Positions 25,261 to 34,515 of a DNA stretch of 64,000 nucleotides are shown here, piece by piece. A model generated the notes under the pieces. It saw nothing but the letters and a program-made list of their open reading frames with translations, was not told the DNA's origin and made no database searches. The DNA comes from an uncultured Clostridia bacterium (lineage in GTDB: Bacteria > Bacillota > Clostridia > Monoglobales > Monoglobaceae), in the NCBI GenBank assembly GCA_947625905.1, contig CANQQJ010000003.1, positions 1 to 64,000 of the forward strand. Reading direction: 5' to 3'. The translations under genes were made by a program, and so were the position numbers. The stretch's first letter is position 1. Every line of letters starts with the position of its first letter.

Positions 25261-27757
25261 AAGAATCATAAGTTTATTTACGGCTTTGACGGTTTTGATC
25301 TCTGTCTGCGTGTTCGGCACGTCGGCATACGCCGATATAGGAATTGAGCATGAATCACAGGTAAGCAAGCTTAACGCCTTCGGAATATTAACAGGTTATC
25401 CCGATCCGGCATACAAGGCGGATGCTCAGGTTACCGCTAAGGATTTTGTTATCGCCGCATATAAGCTGAGGGGCATGGACGGCGATTTTACGGAATCGGC
25501 GGCCGCTAAGTTCGGATTCAAGGCGGATGACAAATCAATAACCGTTCAGGCTGCCGCCGCTGTGCTCCTTAATGTTTTTGACTACGGATACGAGGCGGAT
25601 ACATACGGCGGATACCCCGACGGATATATGAGAACTGCGTCAAAATACGGTCTTATGAGCGGCATAGGTCTTTCGTCAAATGATAAGCTTACCAATGACG
25701 CTATGGCTATGATGCTTTATAATGCTCTCTCGATGAAGATACCGATGGTGGATTATTCAAGCGGACACGCGATCGCGTGGCTCGGAAGCGAGACGGTAAT
25801 GGATAATCTTGAAATATATCGGGGGCGCGGAATCGTAACGGGCACATGTAACGCTGCTTTAAACGGATGCACGGCGGCGCATGTCGGTGAGATCATCATT
25901 GATAATACCGACAGATATTTACTCGGAAAAACATACGGGGACACGCTGTTCGGATATTCGGTTGAATTCTACTATAACAAGGATAAAGAGCTGTTGTGGA
26001 TCGACGCGGCAAATGAAATGAACGTAACCAAGATTGCCGAGGTCGATATAATTGGATTTACCGCATCTTCGATCAACTATTCGACAGACAACGGCAAGAG
26101 CCGAGATTATGTTATCGAAGAAAACGCTTCGTTTGTTTATAACGGCAAAGCTGTTGATATTTCAAGTTTCTCGGGCTTTGTGCCGATCAGCGGATATATC
26201 ATCCTGCTTGACAATGACAACGACAATAAGGCCGAGGTCGTATGCAGCGAGGCGTATGAGTATTATCTGGCAAGCGCGAAAAACGCTTCAAGCTTAACGG
26301 TCAACGACTATGAGACCGGCAGGCAGATCGTTCTTGATCCGAACATTTATGACAGCTTTAAGATCGTCAAAAACGGTGTCCGCGCGTCATTCGACGATAT
26401 AAACGTAAACGATGTGCTGGCAATAACAAGGTCGGACAGCGAGGGCGGCTTGATAACCGTGACGGTATGCTCCAAAGCGCCTGTTTCGGGAACAGTCACA
26501 TTCAGGTCCTCCGACAGCATCAAGGTTGATGATGCCGAATTCGGAATAAGCACGGCTTATGAGGGCGCCGATATCGAAATAAACAAGAGCGGAACATTCT
26601 ACTTTGATCTGAACGGCAACATTGTCAGATTTACGCAGGGTCAAAACGCGACGTCGAAATATGCCTATCTTATAGCGGCCGAGCTGGTCAATATGTCTCA
26701 AATGCGCGTGAAGCTCCTGACTGTGGGTGGAACCGTTGAGGATTACTGCACGCGCCGCAAGGTCAACTTTAACGGAACGAGCGTTGTATCGGACGATCTG
26801 TATAAGTATCTCTTAAACGGTACCGAGATAGAGCGTCAGCTGGTCGAGTATTCATTGAACAGCGACGGACTTGTTAATATGATAAACACCGCCGATAAGA
26901 GCAATCTTTACAGCGGAAGCGACGAGGAGATCATCGGATTCTCCAATGATTTTCAGGGCCACGGCAGGTACAGAAAAAATAACTTGAGTTTTAATTCAAA
27001 GTATCTGATAACAGCGGAAACGCCGATTTTCGTCGTTCCGGCAAGCAGAGAATATGAGGACTATAATGTTCAGTACGCTACAAGCCTCACAAACGGCACT
27101 TCATATTACATTTCGCTTTATGATGTCGATGAGTATATGACAGCCGGTGCGGTCGTGCTTGACGAGATCGCGTCCGATCCCGAGCAGCTCAAGTCAAAAC
27201 GCTGCGTGGTTGTTGATAAGGTCTCGACGGGAATCAACGAGGATTATGAAAACATTGTGTTTGTGGACGGATATCAGCAGGGCTCAAAGATAACCTTTAA
27301 AACGAAAGATGCTGCAAGCCTAAAGGATTCGGAAGGCGGTTATTACAGCCTCGGCGAAGTGCCCGGATACACTCAGGTTTCAATGGGAGATATAATACAG
27401 GTCAGCCAAGATGCGGACGGAAATTTGATAGCATTCAGAACTTTGTATAAGGCTGACGAGAGCAAGAAAAAGCTTGTCGTTGCTTCAAATGAGACTCCCA
27501 ACGAGTTTGAGGAAGGCGGAAACATTAATGAGTTTTCGGATATGTTTGTACTCAGCGGAACTGTAAAAGCGCGGTCAGCGAGCGTTCTGGTCGTACAGTC
27601 AGATACTAAGCGCGCTCACAAAATAACGAACGGCGCGAATGTATATATCGTCGGAAAAACAATTACAAAAGGCACAACAGATGATATCGGGATCGGAGAT
27701 CAGGTATATGTTCACACATATCAGGGAAATCTTCAGGAAGTTGTGATTTACAGATAA
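25250..27757 (+). CDS. Secreted protein with degenerate N-terminal SLH repeats, unknown function
   Basis: 835 aa with a signal peptide (IISLFTALTVLISVCVFGTSAYA). Residues about 30-165 look like two or three weak SLH repeats (SKLNAFGILTGYPD, then GGYPDGYMRTASKYGLMSG). The remaining 670 residues are beta-rich repeats, each with short acidic turns, and match no family I know. The start ATG (25250) overlaps the end of the 2203-aa gene, so the two are translationally coupled and probably made in fixed ratio. An envelope or S-layer partner role is inference. A strong convergent terminator follows. Confidence 0.75.
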   Translation: MMSKRIISLFTALTVLISVCVFGTSAYADIGIEHESQVSKLNAFGILTGYPDPAYKADAQVTAKDFVIAAYKLRGMDGDFTESAAAKFGFKADDKSITVQAAAAVLLNVFDYGYEADTYGGYPDGYMRTASKYGLMSGIGLSSNDKLTNDAMAMMLYNALSMKIPMVDYSSGHAIAWLGSETVMDNLEIYRGRGIVTGTCNAALNGCTAAHVGEIIIDNTDRYLLGKTYGDTLFGYSVEFYYNKDKELLWIDAANEMNVTKIAEVDIIGFTASSINYSTDNGKSRDYVIEENASFVYNGKAVDISSFSGFVPISGYIILLDNDNDNKAEVVCSEAYEYYLASAKNASSLTVNDYETGRQIVLDPNIYDSFKIVKNGVRASFDDINVNDVLAITRSDSEGGLITVTVCSKAPVSGTVTFRSSDSIKVDDAEFGISTAYEGADIEINKSGTFYFDLNGNIVRFTQGQNATSKYAYLIAAELVNMSQMRVKLLTVGGTVEDYCTRRKVNFNGTSVVSDDLYKYLLNGTEIERQLVEYSLNSDGLVNMINTADKSNLYSGSDEEIIGFSNDFQGHGRYRKNNLSFNSKYLITAETPIFVVPASREYEDYNVQYATSLTNGTSYYISLYDVDEYMTAGAVVLDEIASDPEQLKSKRCVVVDKVSTGINEDYENIVFVDGYQQGSKITFKTKDAASLKDSEGGYYSLGEVPGYTQVSMGDIIQVSQDADGNLIAFRTLYKADESKKKLVVASNETPNEFEEGGNINEFSDMFVLSGTVKARSASVLVVQSDTKRAHKITNGANVYIVGKTITKGTTDDIGIGDQVYVHTYQGNLQEVVIYR

Positions 27758-27766
27758 CAGAAAAAC

Positions 27767-27801
27767 AAAAGGTCCGCGGAATGATTCCCCGCGGACCTTT
27801 T
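27767..27801. terminator. Bidirectional terminator between the surface operon and manA
   Basis: A perfect 13-bp stem: 27767-27779 with 27789-27801. The A-run and T-run on both ends let it serve both converging transcripts. Confidence 0.85.
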
Positions 27802-27814
27802 AATACCTATGTCG

Positions 27815-28765
27815 TTAAATATGTGTCAGTATCAGCTCACAGTCGCCTTTTACGCGGTATTTGCCGTCCTGCGCCGGGATAAATATACTGTCGCCCTTTA
27901 TGAAATTAACGGTTTCGCCGTTGATTTCGAGGCTTCCCGCGCCTTTAACCGCAATCAAAGAGTGGAAGCTTGACTTGCTTATGTCGATCTCATGGTCGCC
28001 GTTTGCCGTTATTTTGCGCACGGTAAAGTATTCGCATTTTGCCAAAACCACATCGCTGCCTTTTTTCGGGGGTTTGGCGGGCCCCGTTTTTTTCAGGTCC
28101 GATACCTCAAGAGCTTTTTCGATATGCAGCGGTCTTGTCTGTCCGTTTTTGTCTTTTCTGTCGTAATCATATACCCTATATGTTGTGTTGGAATTTTGCT
28201 GTATTTCGCATATCAGGATTCCCGCGCCGATGGCGTGCACAGTACCGGACGGGATAAAGAAAACATCGCCGCTATGCACGGGAACGCGGTTCAGCAGGTC
28301 TGTCAGAGTTCCGCTTTTGATCGCGGCTTTTAGTTCGTCTTTTGTAATATCGCGCTTAAAACCGTAATACAGCGACGCGCCGTCTTCGCAGTCCAGGATA
28401 TACCACATCTCGGTCTTGCCGTATTCACCCTCATTTTTTAGGGCGTACTCATCGCTTGGATGGACCTGGAACGAAAGATCGCTGTGAGCGTCTATGAGCT
28501 TTATCAATATGGGGAAGTGATCGTGTTTTTCGCAGTTATTCCCCAGAATATCGGCGCCGCATAGGCTTATATATTCGCTGAGCTTAAGGCCGTCATACGG
28601 CCCGCCCGTTATCTTGCTCTCGCCGTCGGGATGCGCCGACAGCTCCCAGCTTTCGGCAACTGTCTCAAGAGCTGTTTTCTTGTTGTAGTCCGTTTTCAGC
28701 TTGGTGCCGCCCCAAATGTATTCCTTAAGTGCGGGGGATAATCTGACGGGTGAAATTTTTGACAT
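27815..28765 (-). CDS. manA: Mannose-6-phosphate isomerase, class I
   Basis: 316 aa. Zinc site residues are in FQVHPSDEYA (Q100, H102), KTEMWY (E119) and SGTVHAIG (H177). The N terminus has the family mark KEYIWGGTKL. It interconverts mannose-6-phosphate and fructose-6-phosphate. Size and layout match the short Bacillus-type enzyme. GAGGAG precedes the ATG and a promoter lies at 28829-28857. It may serve mannose released from dietary or host glycans together with the sugar kinase next door. Confidence 0.93.
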   Translation of the reverse strand: MSKISPVRLSPALKEYIWGGTKLKTDYNKKTALETVAESWELSAHPDGESKITGGPYDGLKLSEYISLCGADILGNNCEKHDHFPILIKLIDAHSDLSFQVHPSDEYALKNEGEYGKTEMWYILDCEDGASLYYGFKRDITKDELKAAIKSGTLTDLLNRVPVHSGDVFFIPSGTVHAIGAGILICEIQQNSNTTYRVYDYDRKDKNGQTRPLHIEKALEVSDLKKTGPAKPPKKGSDVVLAKCEYFTVRKITANGDHEIDISKSSFHSLIAVKGAGSLEINGETVNFIKGDSIFIPAQDGKYRVKGDCELILTHI

Positions 28766-28828
28766 AAAAATGCATCTCCTCGTATAAATTTTGCTCCGTT
28801 AAATGAAAGCGGATATCTCAAGGATATT

Positions 28829-28857
28829 ATTATACCGCTTTTCGGCTCAAAATGCAA
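28829..28857 (-). promoter_or_regulatory. Promoter of manA
   Basis: Minus-strand TTGCAT (28852-28857), 17-nt spacer, TATAAT (28829-28834). Confidence 0.65.
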
Positions 28858-28986
28858 TTCCAAAAATTTATATAATCGTAAATTTCATTTATAATATTAT
28901 ATAACAACTCGGCCGCAATGTAAATAAAGTTTCGGCTTTGAAAAGTTACAATACCGTGCGGATTGAAACAGAGCCCGAAAACCGTC

Positions 28987-29015
28987 TTGACACGAAGCTT
29001 GTTTTGTGAGATGAT
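28987..29015 (+). promoter_or_regulatory. Promoter of the ROK kinase gene
   Basis: TTGACA (28987-28992), 17-nt spacer, GATGAT (29010-29015) preceded by TGA as an extended -10. Confidence 0.5.
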
Positions 29016-29043
29016 ATAGTTATTAAGATCAGGAGGTAAAATT

Positions 29044-29982
29044 ATGTATATTGGCATTGATCTCGGCGGAACAAATATAGCCGCGGGGCTAGTGGACGAA
29101 AACGGAAAAATATTATACAGCGAAAGCGCGCCGACGCTTAAAGAGCGTCATTATACGGAGATAATAGCGGATATGGCGAAGCTTGCCAAAAAGGTTGCCG
29201 ACGGAGGCGGGGTGCGCCTGTCCGATATAAAGGCGGTCGGGATCGGCAGCCCCGGCACGATCGACAACGCCGAAGGAAGAGTGGTCTATTCGAATAACAT
29301 CGTGATGCACAATGTTCCCATGGCCGAGATATTCCAAAAATATATAGATCTGCCCGTGAATATTGAGAATGACGCCAACGCGGCGGCGTATGGGGAATAC
29401 TATGCCTGCGGCGAAAAATGCCCGAGCTTTGTTTTTATGACGCTGGGAACCGGCGTGGGAGGCGGAATAATCATAGACGGCAAAATATACCGCGGTTTTA
29501 ACGGCGCGGGCGCGGAGATCGGCCACGCTTCAATAGTTCACAACGGAAAGCTTTGCACCTGCGGAAAGCGGGGATGTCTTGAGGCTTATGCTTCGGTGTC
29601 CGCGCTGATTAGTCAAACAAAAGAAAAAATGAAAAAATGCCCGGATTCGTTAATGAATAAATATGCGGAGGAAAACGGTGGAGTGAGCGGAAAGACCGCG
29701 TTTGACTGCGCGGACAGCGGAGATAATGCGGCTGTCGAGGTCAGAGATAAATACATAATGTACGTCGCCGAGGGCGTCAGCAATCTTATCAATATATTCC
29801 AGCCGGAGCTCTTTGTGATCGGCGGAGGTATAAGCCGCCGCGGCGATGTGCTTTTGGACCCGATCAGGAAGTACGCGGCGGCGAATGATTTTAACAAGTA
29901 TATGCCGAAGACAAAAATCAGAGCCGCCAAGCTGTTCGGCGACGCCGGAATCGTCGGCGCGGCTATGGCGGCAGCAAATTAA
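29044..29982 (+). CDS. ROK-family sugar kinase (glucokinase-like)
   Basis: 312 aa. The ATP-phosphate loop DLGGTN is at residues 6-11, the catalytic region INIENDANAAAYGE near 108-118, TLGTGVGGG near 136, and the ROK zinc motif CTCGKRGCLEAY near 172. It phosphorylates glucose or a related hexose or N-acetylmannosamine; the sequence does not settle which. AGGAGGT lies six bases before the ATG. It has its own promoter and a convergent terminator. Confidence 0.88.
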   Translation: MYIGIDLGGTNIAAGLVDENGKILYSESAPTLKERHYTEIIADMAKLAKKVADGGGVRLSDIKAVGIGSPGTIDNAEGRVVYSNNIVMHNVPMAEIFQKYIDLPVNIENDANAAAYGEYYACGEKCPSFVFMTLGTGVGGGIIIDGKIYRGFNGAGAEIGHASIVHNGKLCTCGKRGCLEAYASVSALISQTKEKMKKCPDSLMNKYAEENGGVSGKTAFDCADSGDNAAVEVRDKYIMYVAEGVSNLINIFQPELFVIGGGISRRGDVLLDPIRKYAAANDFNKYMPKTKIRAAKLFGDAGIVGAAMAAAN

Positions 29983-30013
29983 AAGAGAGCCGAACGGCTC
30001 TCTTAAATTTTTA
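29981..30013. terminator. Convergent terminator between the ROK kinase and the AraC-type regulator
   Basis: 10-bp stem 29983-29992 with 29995-30004 closed by a tiny loop, flanked by AAAA and AAATTTTT. Confidence 0.7.
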
Positions 30014-32308
30014 CTGTATGTGGTGCATTTTTCTGTATTGGTCAGGAGTATAGCCCGTATACTTTTTAAAGGCTGTGTAGAAGTAGCTGCCCGAAGCATT
30101 AAGGCCTATTCGGGAACCTATCTCAAGAGCCGTTAAATTTGTTTCTCGCAGCAGACGGCAGAATTCGTCAAAGCGTTTTTTTGCTATATAGTCCGAGATC
30201 GAAATGCCCTGACTCTGTTTGAATATGTTTCGCGTATAGTTGGCGCTTCTGTTGATCTCTCCGGCTATCATGTCGATCGAAAGATTCGGGTCGGTAAAGT
30301 TATTTTCGATGTAGTTAAGCACGGTTTTAACCATAATGTCTTTTTTCGAGTCCAGCTTAATGTTGCTGAGCTTGAGTTTCAGGTCATTGCATTTTGACAT
30401 TATATAGTATCTGATATCATCCAAAGAATTAACGCTCGATATAAACTCGCGGATGTTTACGGCGCTGTCGGTTTTCTCCGACAGCTTTGAGCGTATCGCG
30501 AACTGGTCAATTGCCAGCAGCAGTCTGTCCGTGTAAAGTATCAGCATGTTATACGAAACCTGTCTGAGTTTTGCTATAAACAAGTTAACATTTTCGCTGA
30601 TTTTCATGTCGTCCTGAGCGGTAATGCTTTTTAATATATCCTGTTCAAGCTTTTCGGGATATGATGATATGGCATTATCAAGATCCCTGATATCGGCATA
30701 AGCCGTTATGGAGGTTCTGCCGCTCACGATCCTGTAGGATAACGCGTGAACGGCGTTGTGATAAAGCTCCGGCAGATCATCGGGGGACTCGGTTATGGCG
30801 CTGTCGTAAGCCGCCGATACCGTGGCGTCGAAGAATTTTTTAAGGTACATGTTCAATTTGTCGATCGAGGACTTTATAAATCCGTCGGACATAAAGTTAA
30901 GAATGAACCCGACGTCATGCTCGCCTATTTCAACAGCGTATGCGTTTGAGCAGTTTTCAAAGATCTCTGTTCCCATGTTCATTAAAGCGTATTTTATGGT
31001 ATAGATATTATCAATATCCATTCTTGAAAGATCGTCTATTCTCATTATTACAACGGCAAATCCGCTGTACGGGAAGGTAATATCGCAGTCCTTCATATCC
31101 TCGTTCAAGTAAGGATAGATGCCGGTCAACAGTTTTTTGAGCACATCGTTTTGCTTGGTGTTTATATACTTGTACCGCAGCGTCTCCATAGAGTTATAGC
31201 TTGTTTTAACATCGCGGAGCAGCTTTGATATATTTTCTATCTCATCACTGCTGTCGCTGCCGTCGATTTCCGTATCATCTTTTTTAAAGAGCGCGTAAAT
31301 GTTGTTTTTGAGATTGTTGAACAGTGAGTATGTGCTCATCGAGGCATATATGCCGCAGATAATATATGAAATTATAAGCAGCAGCATGAACAGCAGTATA
31401 TAAATAAGCAGCGATGTAAAGCTTTCAAACGGATTCAGCGCGGCCGAAAAACTGGCGTATACATATCCCAGAATATCGGACCGCACATAGTTTACAGCCA
31501 TACCATCTGCTTTAAAACTGCCGTTGGGCTGATGTGAATTAAGGATCTCGCTGAATATGGGGTCATCCGACATATTTTGTGCGAAATATTCGGGCTTTGA
31601 GTGAGAAATAACATTCCCATCCGCGTCCAGAACGACTGTCGAATACGAGTCATCATTTGAGGTAAGATTAACCATTTGCTGAAATTCGTTCTGGTCAATG
31701 TTTACCACAAAGGCGTAATCCTTTGAATTTCTGTATACCGATGTAATATAATCCATGCTGTATTTGTTAAGCGGGTCGATATCAAGTTCGGCGATCCTTG
31801 AGAAAAAGATATCGGTTTTCGGCGGATTATTATTAAGGTAATCGATTATGTTTTTGTCAATAAACTCATCAACCGGCTTGGCGATGGTTTGGGTTGAATA
31901 AACAACATTATCCTTAAAATTAAACACATACATTGAGTCGATCAAGGTGGATGACGCCATTATTTGAGCAAAGGTATTTTGAAGATTCATGGAATTTTTT
32001 GTGCTGTAGTCTGTAGTCATTGCCGCCATAATCGACGATTCATCCGTATATTTGCTGTTGCACAGGCTGTGAATATCCCGCAGAATTTGATTCGCGGTGT
32101 TGCAGGATTGGCTCAGCATTTTTTGCTCGGTTGCATTAAGCTGCTTTGACGAGGCGTTTGAAATGGTAAAAACCGTAACAATGCCAAAAAGAAAAAAGAT
32201 TATGCATCCCGTTATAACATAATATGTAATTGTTTTTCGAAACAGCGTGTTGCTTTTTAAATATGACACGCATTCGCGCAGGCCTTTTCTTATCATATAT
32301 ATTAACAT
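30011..32308 (-). CDS. Membrane-anchored AraC-family regulator with extracellular sensor
   Basis: 765 aa. A first membrane helix (TYYVITGCIIFFLFGIVTVF, about 29-48), an extracellular dCache-like region (about 50-290), a second helix (about 293-318), a long cytoplasmic middle region, and a C-terminal AraC DNA-binding domain (about 660-765) with FKKYTGYTPDQYRK. Regulators of this design sit beside YtcQ/LplA-type importers in Firmicutes and sense extracellular oligosaccharides without a histidine kinase. It is divergent from the importer operon, which it probably activates. The start may be 32308 or the ATG at 32296. Confidence 0.88.
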   Translation of the reverse strand: MLIYMIRKGLRECVSYLKSNTLFRKTITYYVITGCIIFFLFGIVTVFTISNASSKQLNATEQKMLSQSCNTANQILRDIHSLCNSKYTDESSIMAAMTTDYSTKNSMNLQNTFAQIMASSTLIDSMYVFNFKDNVVYSTQTIAKPVDEFIDKNIIDYLNNNPPKTDIFFSRIAELDIDPLNKYSMDYITSVYRNSKDYAFVVNIDQNEFQQMVNLTSNDDSYSTVVLDADGNVISHSKPEYFAQNMSDDPIFSEILNSHQPNGSFKADGMAVNYVRSDILGYVYASFSAALNPFESFTSLLIYILLFMLLLIISYIICGIYASMSTYSLFNNLKNNIYALFKKDDTEIDGSDSSDEIENISKLLRDVKTSYNSMETLRYKYINTKQNDVLKKLLTGIYPYLNEDMKDCDITFPYSGFAVVIMRIDDLSRMDIDNIYTIKYALMNMGTEIFENCSNAYAVEIGEHDVGFILNFMSDGFIKSSIDKLNMYLKKFFDATVSAAYDSAITESPDDLPELYHNAVHALSYRIVSGRTSITAYADIRDLDNAISSYPEKLEQDILKSITAQDDMKISENVNLFIAKLRQVSYNMLILYTDRLLLAIDQFAIRSKLSEKTDSAVNIREFISSVNSLDDIRYYIMSKCNDLKLKLSNIKLDSKKDIMVKTVLNYIENNFTDPNLSIDMIAGEINRSANYTRNIFKQSQGISISDYIAKKRFDEFCRLLRETNLTALEIGSRIGLNASGSYFYTAFKKYTGYTPDQYRKMHHIQ

Positions 32309-32343
32309 CCTTTAGTTAAATTTGCAAAATTATTTATGCAATT

Positions 32344-32372
32344 ATTATATCAAGAATATCAAGGCAAGTCAA
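32344..32372 (-). promoter_or_regulatory. Promoter of the AraC-type regulator gene
   Basis: Minus-strand TTGACT (32367-32372), 17-nt spacer, TATAAT (32344-32349). Confidence 0.7.
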
Positions 32373-32475
32373 TAAAATTATCTTTCCGTATATTAGTTTT
32401 TTAACGATTTTATTCTGCTTGCAAGCAATTTGCGGGTTTTGATTATAAAACAAAGTATTCTAATAATTATTAAAG

Positions 32476-32504
32476 TTGAAATATGTAAAAAATACTTATA
32501 TATT
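32476..32504 (+). promoter_or_regulatory. Promoter of the importer/glycan operon
   Basis: TTGAAA (32476-32481), 17-nt spacer, TATATT (32499-32504), divergent from the regulator promoter with about 100 bp between them. The AT-rich stretch between is the likely operator. Confidence 0.55.
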
Positions 32505-32552
32505 ATACTTAACAAAGCAAACGAAAAAATTTACAGGAGGTGGAGTGCTGTT

Positions 32553-33527
32553 ATGAGTGTATTCAAAGCGGTACGGAAAAAGGATGGCGGAGCCGCAGCG
32601 GTTAAGAAACCGACGCTGGTTCAGGACATCAGAAGAAATAAATGGCTGTATCTTATGTGTGTACCCGCCATACTATTCTTCATCATATTCTCATACATTC
32701 CGATGGCGGGTCTTTATATTGCTTTTGTTAACTACAAGCCGTCAACGGGAATTTGGGGTTCGGCCTTTGTGGGGCTTAAGAATTTTGAGTTCTTTTTCAC
32801 ATCAAAAGACTGGATCACCATCACAACAAACACATTGTTTCTGAATGTTTTGTTCATCGCGTCAAGCACGATAGCTTCGGTTGCCATCGCGATCATGCTT
32901 TCGGAAATAAAGAACAAGTGGGTAAAGAAAATTACTCAGTCGGTAGTTATTCTTCCTCACTTCATGTCGTGGACGATTGTCGCATTGTTCTCGGTTGCGT
33001 TAATTGCGTCCGACGGTTTGTTTAACAGAATAATCGTCGGTTTGACAAACGACCCGAATAAAGCGATCGCGTTTTACAACACACCCGGAGTGTGGCCGGT
33101 GTTGCTGGTATTCTTTAAAGTATGGCAGGGCGCGGGCTTCGGTTCGATCGTTTACTTGGCGACAATAACCGGAATAGACCAGGAGATCTATGAGGCTGCG
33201 GCTGTTGAGGGAGCGTCAAGATGGCAGTGCATAACCAGGATCACGCTGCCGCTGCTTAAAAACACGATCATAATGCTCACTATCATGTCGGTCGGCAAGA
33301 TTTTCTACGGTGATTTCGGTATGATCTACGCTTTGGTCGGCAATAACTCACTGCTGTATCCCACTACGGACGTTATTGATACATACCTGCTCCGTTCATT
33401 GCAGGAAAACACCAATATGGGTATGACAGCCGCTATCGGTCTTGTACAGTCGCTTCTCGGCTTTATACTTGTTATTGTTTCAAACAAGATCGCCAACAAG
33501 TTCAGCCCCGACGCGGCGTTATTCTAA
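32553..33527 (+). CDS. ABC transporter permease, LplB/YteP type
   Basis: 324 aa from ATG 32553, with AGGAGG upstream; the longer frame covers the promoter. Six membrane helices are visible, and the EAA loop EAAAVEGASRWQCITRITLP binds the ATPase. The N terminus with DIRRNKWLYLMCVPAILFFIIF is typical of sugar importers for oligosaccharides. No ATPase gene is in the locus; a shared MsmX-like ATPase elsewhere is expected for this family. Confidence 0.92.
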   Translation: MSVFKAVRKKDGGAAAVKKPTLVQDIRRNKWLYLMCVPAILFFIIFSYIPMAGLYIAFVNYKPSTGIWGSAFVGLKNFEFFFTSKDWITITTNTLFLNVLFIASSTIASVAIAIMLSEIKNKWVKKITQSVVILPHFMSWTIVALFSVALIASDGLFNRIIVGLTNDPNKAIAFYNTPGVWPVLLVFFKVWQGAGFGSIVYLATITGIDQEIYEAAAVEGASRWQCITRITLPLLKNTIIMLTIMSVGKIFYGDFGMIYALVGNNSLLYPTTDVIDTYLLRSLQENTNMGMTAAIGLVQSLLGFILVIVSNKIANKFSPDAALF

Positions 33528-33545
33528 GAAAGGAGGAATTAAGAT

Positions 33546-34439
33546 ATGACAAAATCAAAGCTTCAAAGAAGATCCGACCGCGCGGTCGAGTGGATATTCA
33601 CAGCTATAATCGTGCTTTTTGCAATTGTGTGTCTGGTTCCCTTTATCTTAGTATTAAGCAGTTCCTTCACATCGGAAACAAGCATTATCCAAAAAGGATA
33701 CAATTTATGGCCCAAGGAGTTCTCGCTTGATGCGTACAAACTGCTGTTCGCGTCAAACACTATCGGCCCGGCCTACGGAGTAACAATTTTTGTTACGGTT
33801 GTCGGAACGGTCCTCAGTATGCTTATAACGAGTGCGGCCGCGTATGCGCTGTCCTGCAGTCAGTTTTATCACAGAAATAAGGTAACATTCTTTATCTACT
33901 TCACGATGCTGTTCAGCGGCGGTCTGGTCCCGACATATCTGTGGATAACAAAGTATCTGCACCTCACGGATTCATTGTGGGCGCTGATACTCCCGTCATT
34001 GGTCAATCCTTGGAATTTGCTTCTTCTCAGAAATTTCTTCAAGGGAATTCCGGAGTCTCTTTCTGAGTCGGCAAGGATTGACGGGGCAAACGATATTGTG
34101 ATATTATTTAAAATAATACTTCCGATATCTCTGCCGGGTCTTGCGACAATAGGTCTGTTTTACGCGCTGGCATACTGGAACGAGTGGTATAAGGCTCTGC
34201 TTTATATAAGAGACTCACACAAGTATCCGCTGCAGTATTTGATCATGCAGATCCAGAGGAACACTCAGTTCGTTCAGCAGAACGCAGCGCTGGGTGGAGC
34301 GGCGACCGAGGGAATCGTGCCCGCGTATTCGTCTCAGATGGCTACGGCCGTTATGACGATGGGCCCGATAATCCTGCTTTATCCGTTCCTTCAGAAATAT
34401 TTTGTGACCGGTCTCACTGTCGGCTCGGTAAAAGGTTAA
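33546..34439 (+). CDS. ABC transporter permease, LplC/YtcP type
   Basis: 297 aa, six membrane helices, EAA loop ESARIDGANDIVILFKIILP. Ends in the family-typical FLQKYFVTGLTVGSVKG. AAGGAGG precedes the ATG. It pairs with the upstream permease to form the membrane channel of an oligosaccharide importer. Confidence 0.93.
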   Translation: MTKSKLQRRSDRAVEWIFTAIIVLFAIVCLVPFILVLSSSFTSETSIIQKGYNLWPKEFSLDAYKLLFASNTIGPAYGVTIFVTVVGTVLSMLITSAAAYALSCSQFYHRNKVTFFIYFTMLFSGGLVPTYLWITKYLHLTDSLWALILPSLVNPWNLLLLRNFFKGIPESLSESARIDGANDIVILFKIILPISLPGLATIGLFYALAYWNEWYKALLYIRDSHKYPLQYLIMQIQRNTQFVQQNAALGGAATEGIVPAYSSQMATAVMTMGPIILLYPFLQKYFVTGLTVGSVKG

Positions 34440-34515
34440 TTTTGGTTGTTCATATAGTTCAGCATCTGCAATAATTAAATATACAATTTATTAAAAATAA
34501 AAAGGAGAGAAATTT

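Noticed and set aside
32309..32552. Riboswitch before the importer operon
   Set aside because: The stretch is AT-rich with two divergent promoters and no conserved stems; a protein operator is more likely.
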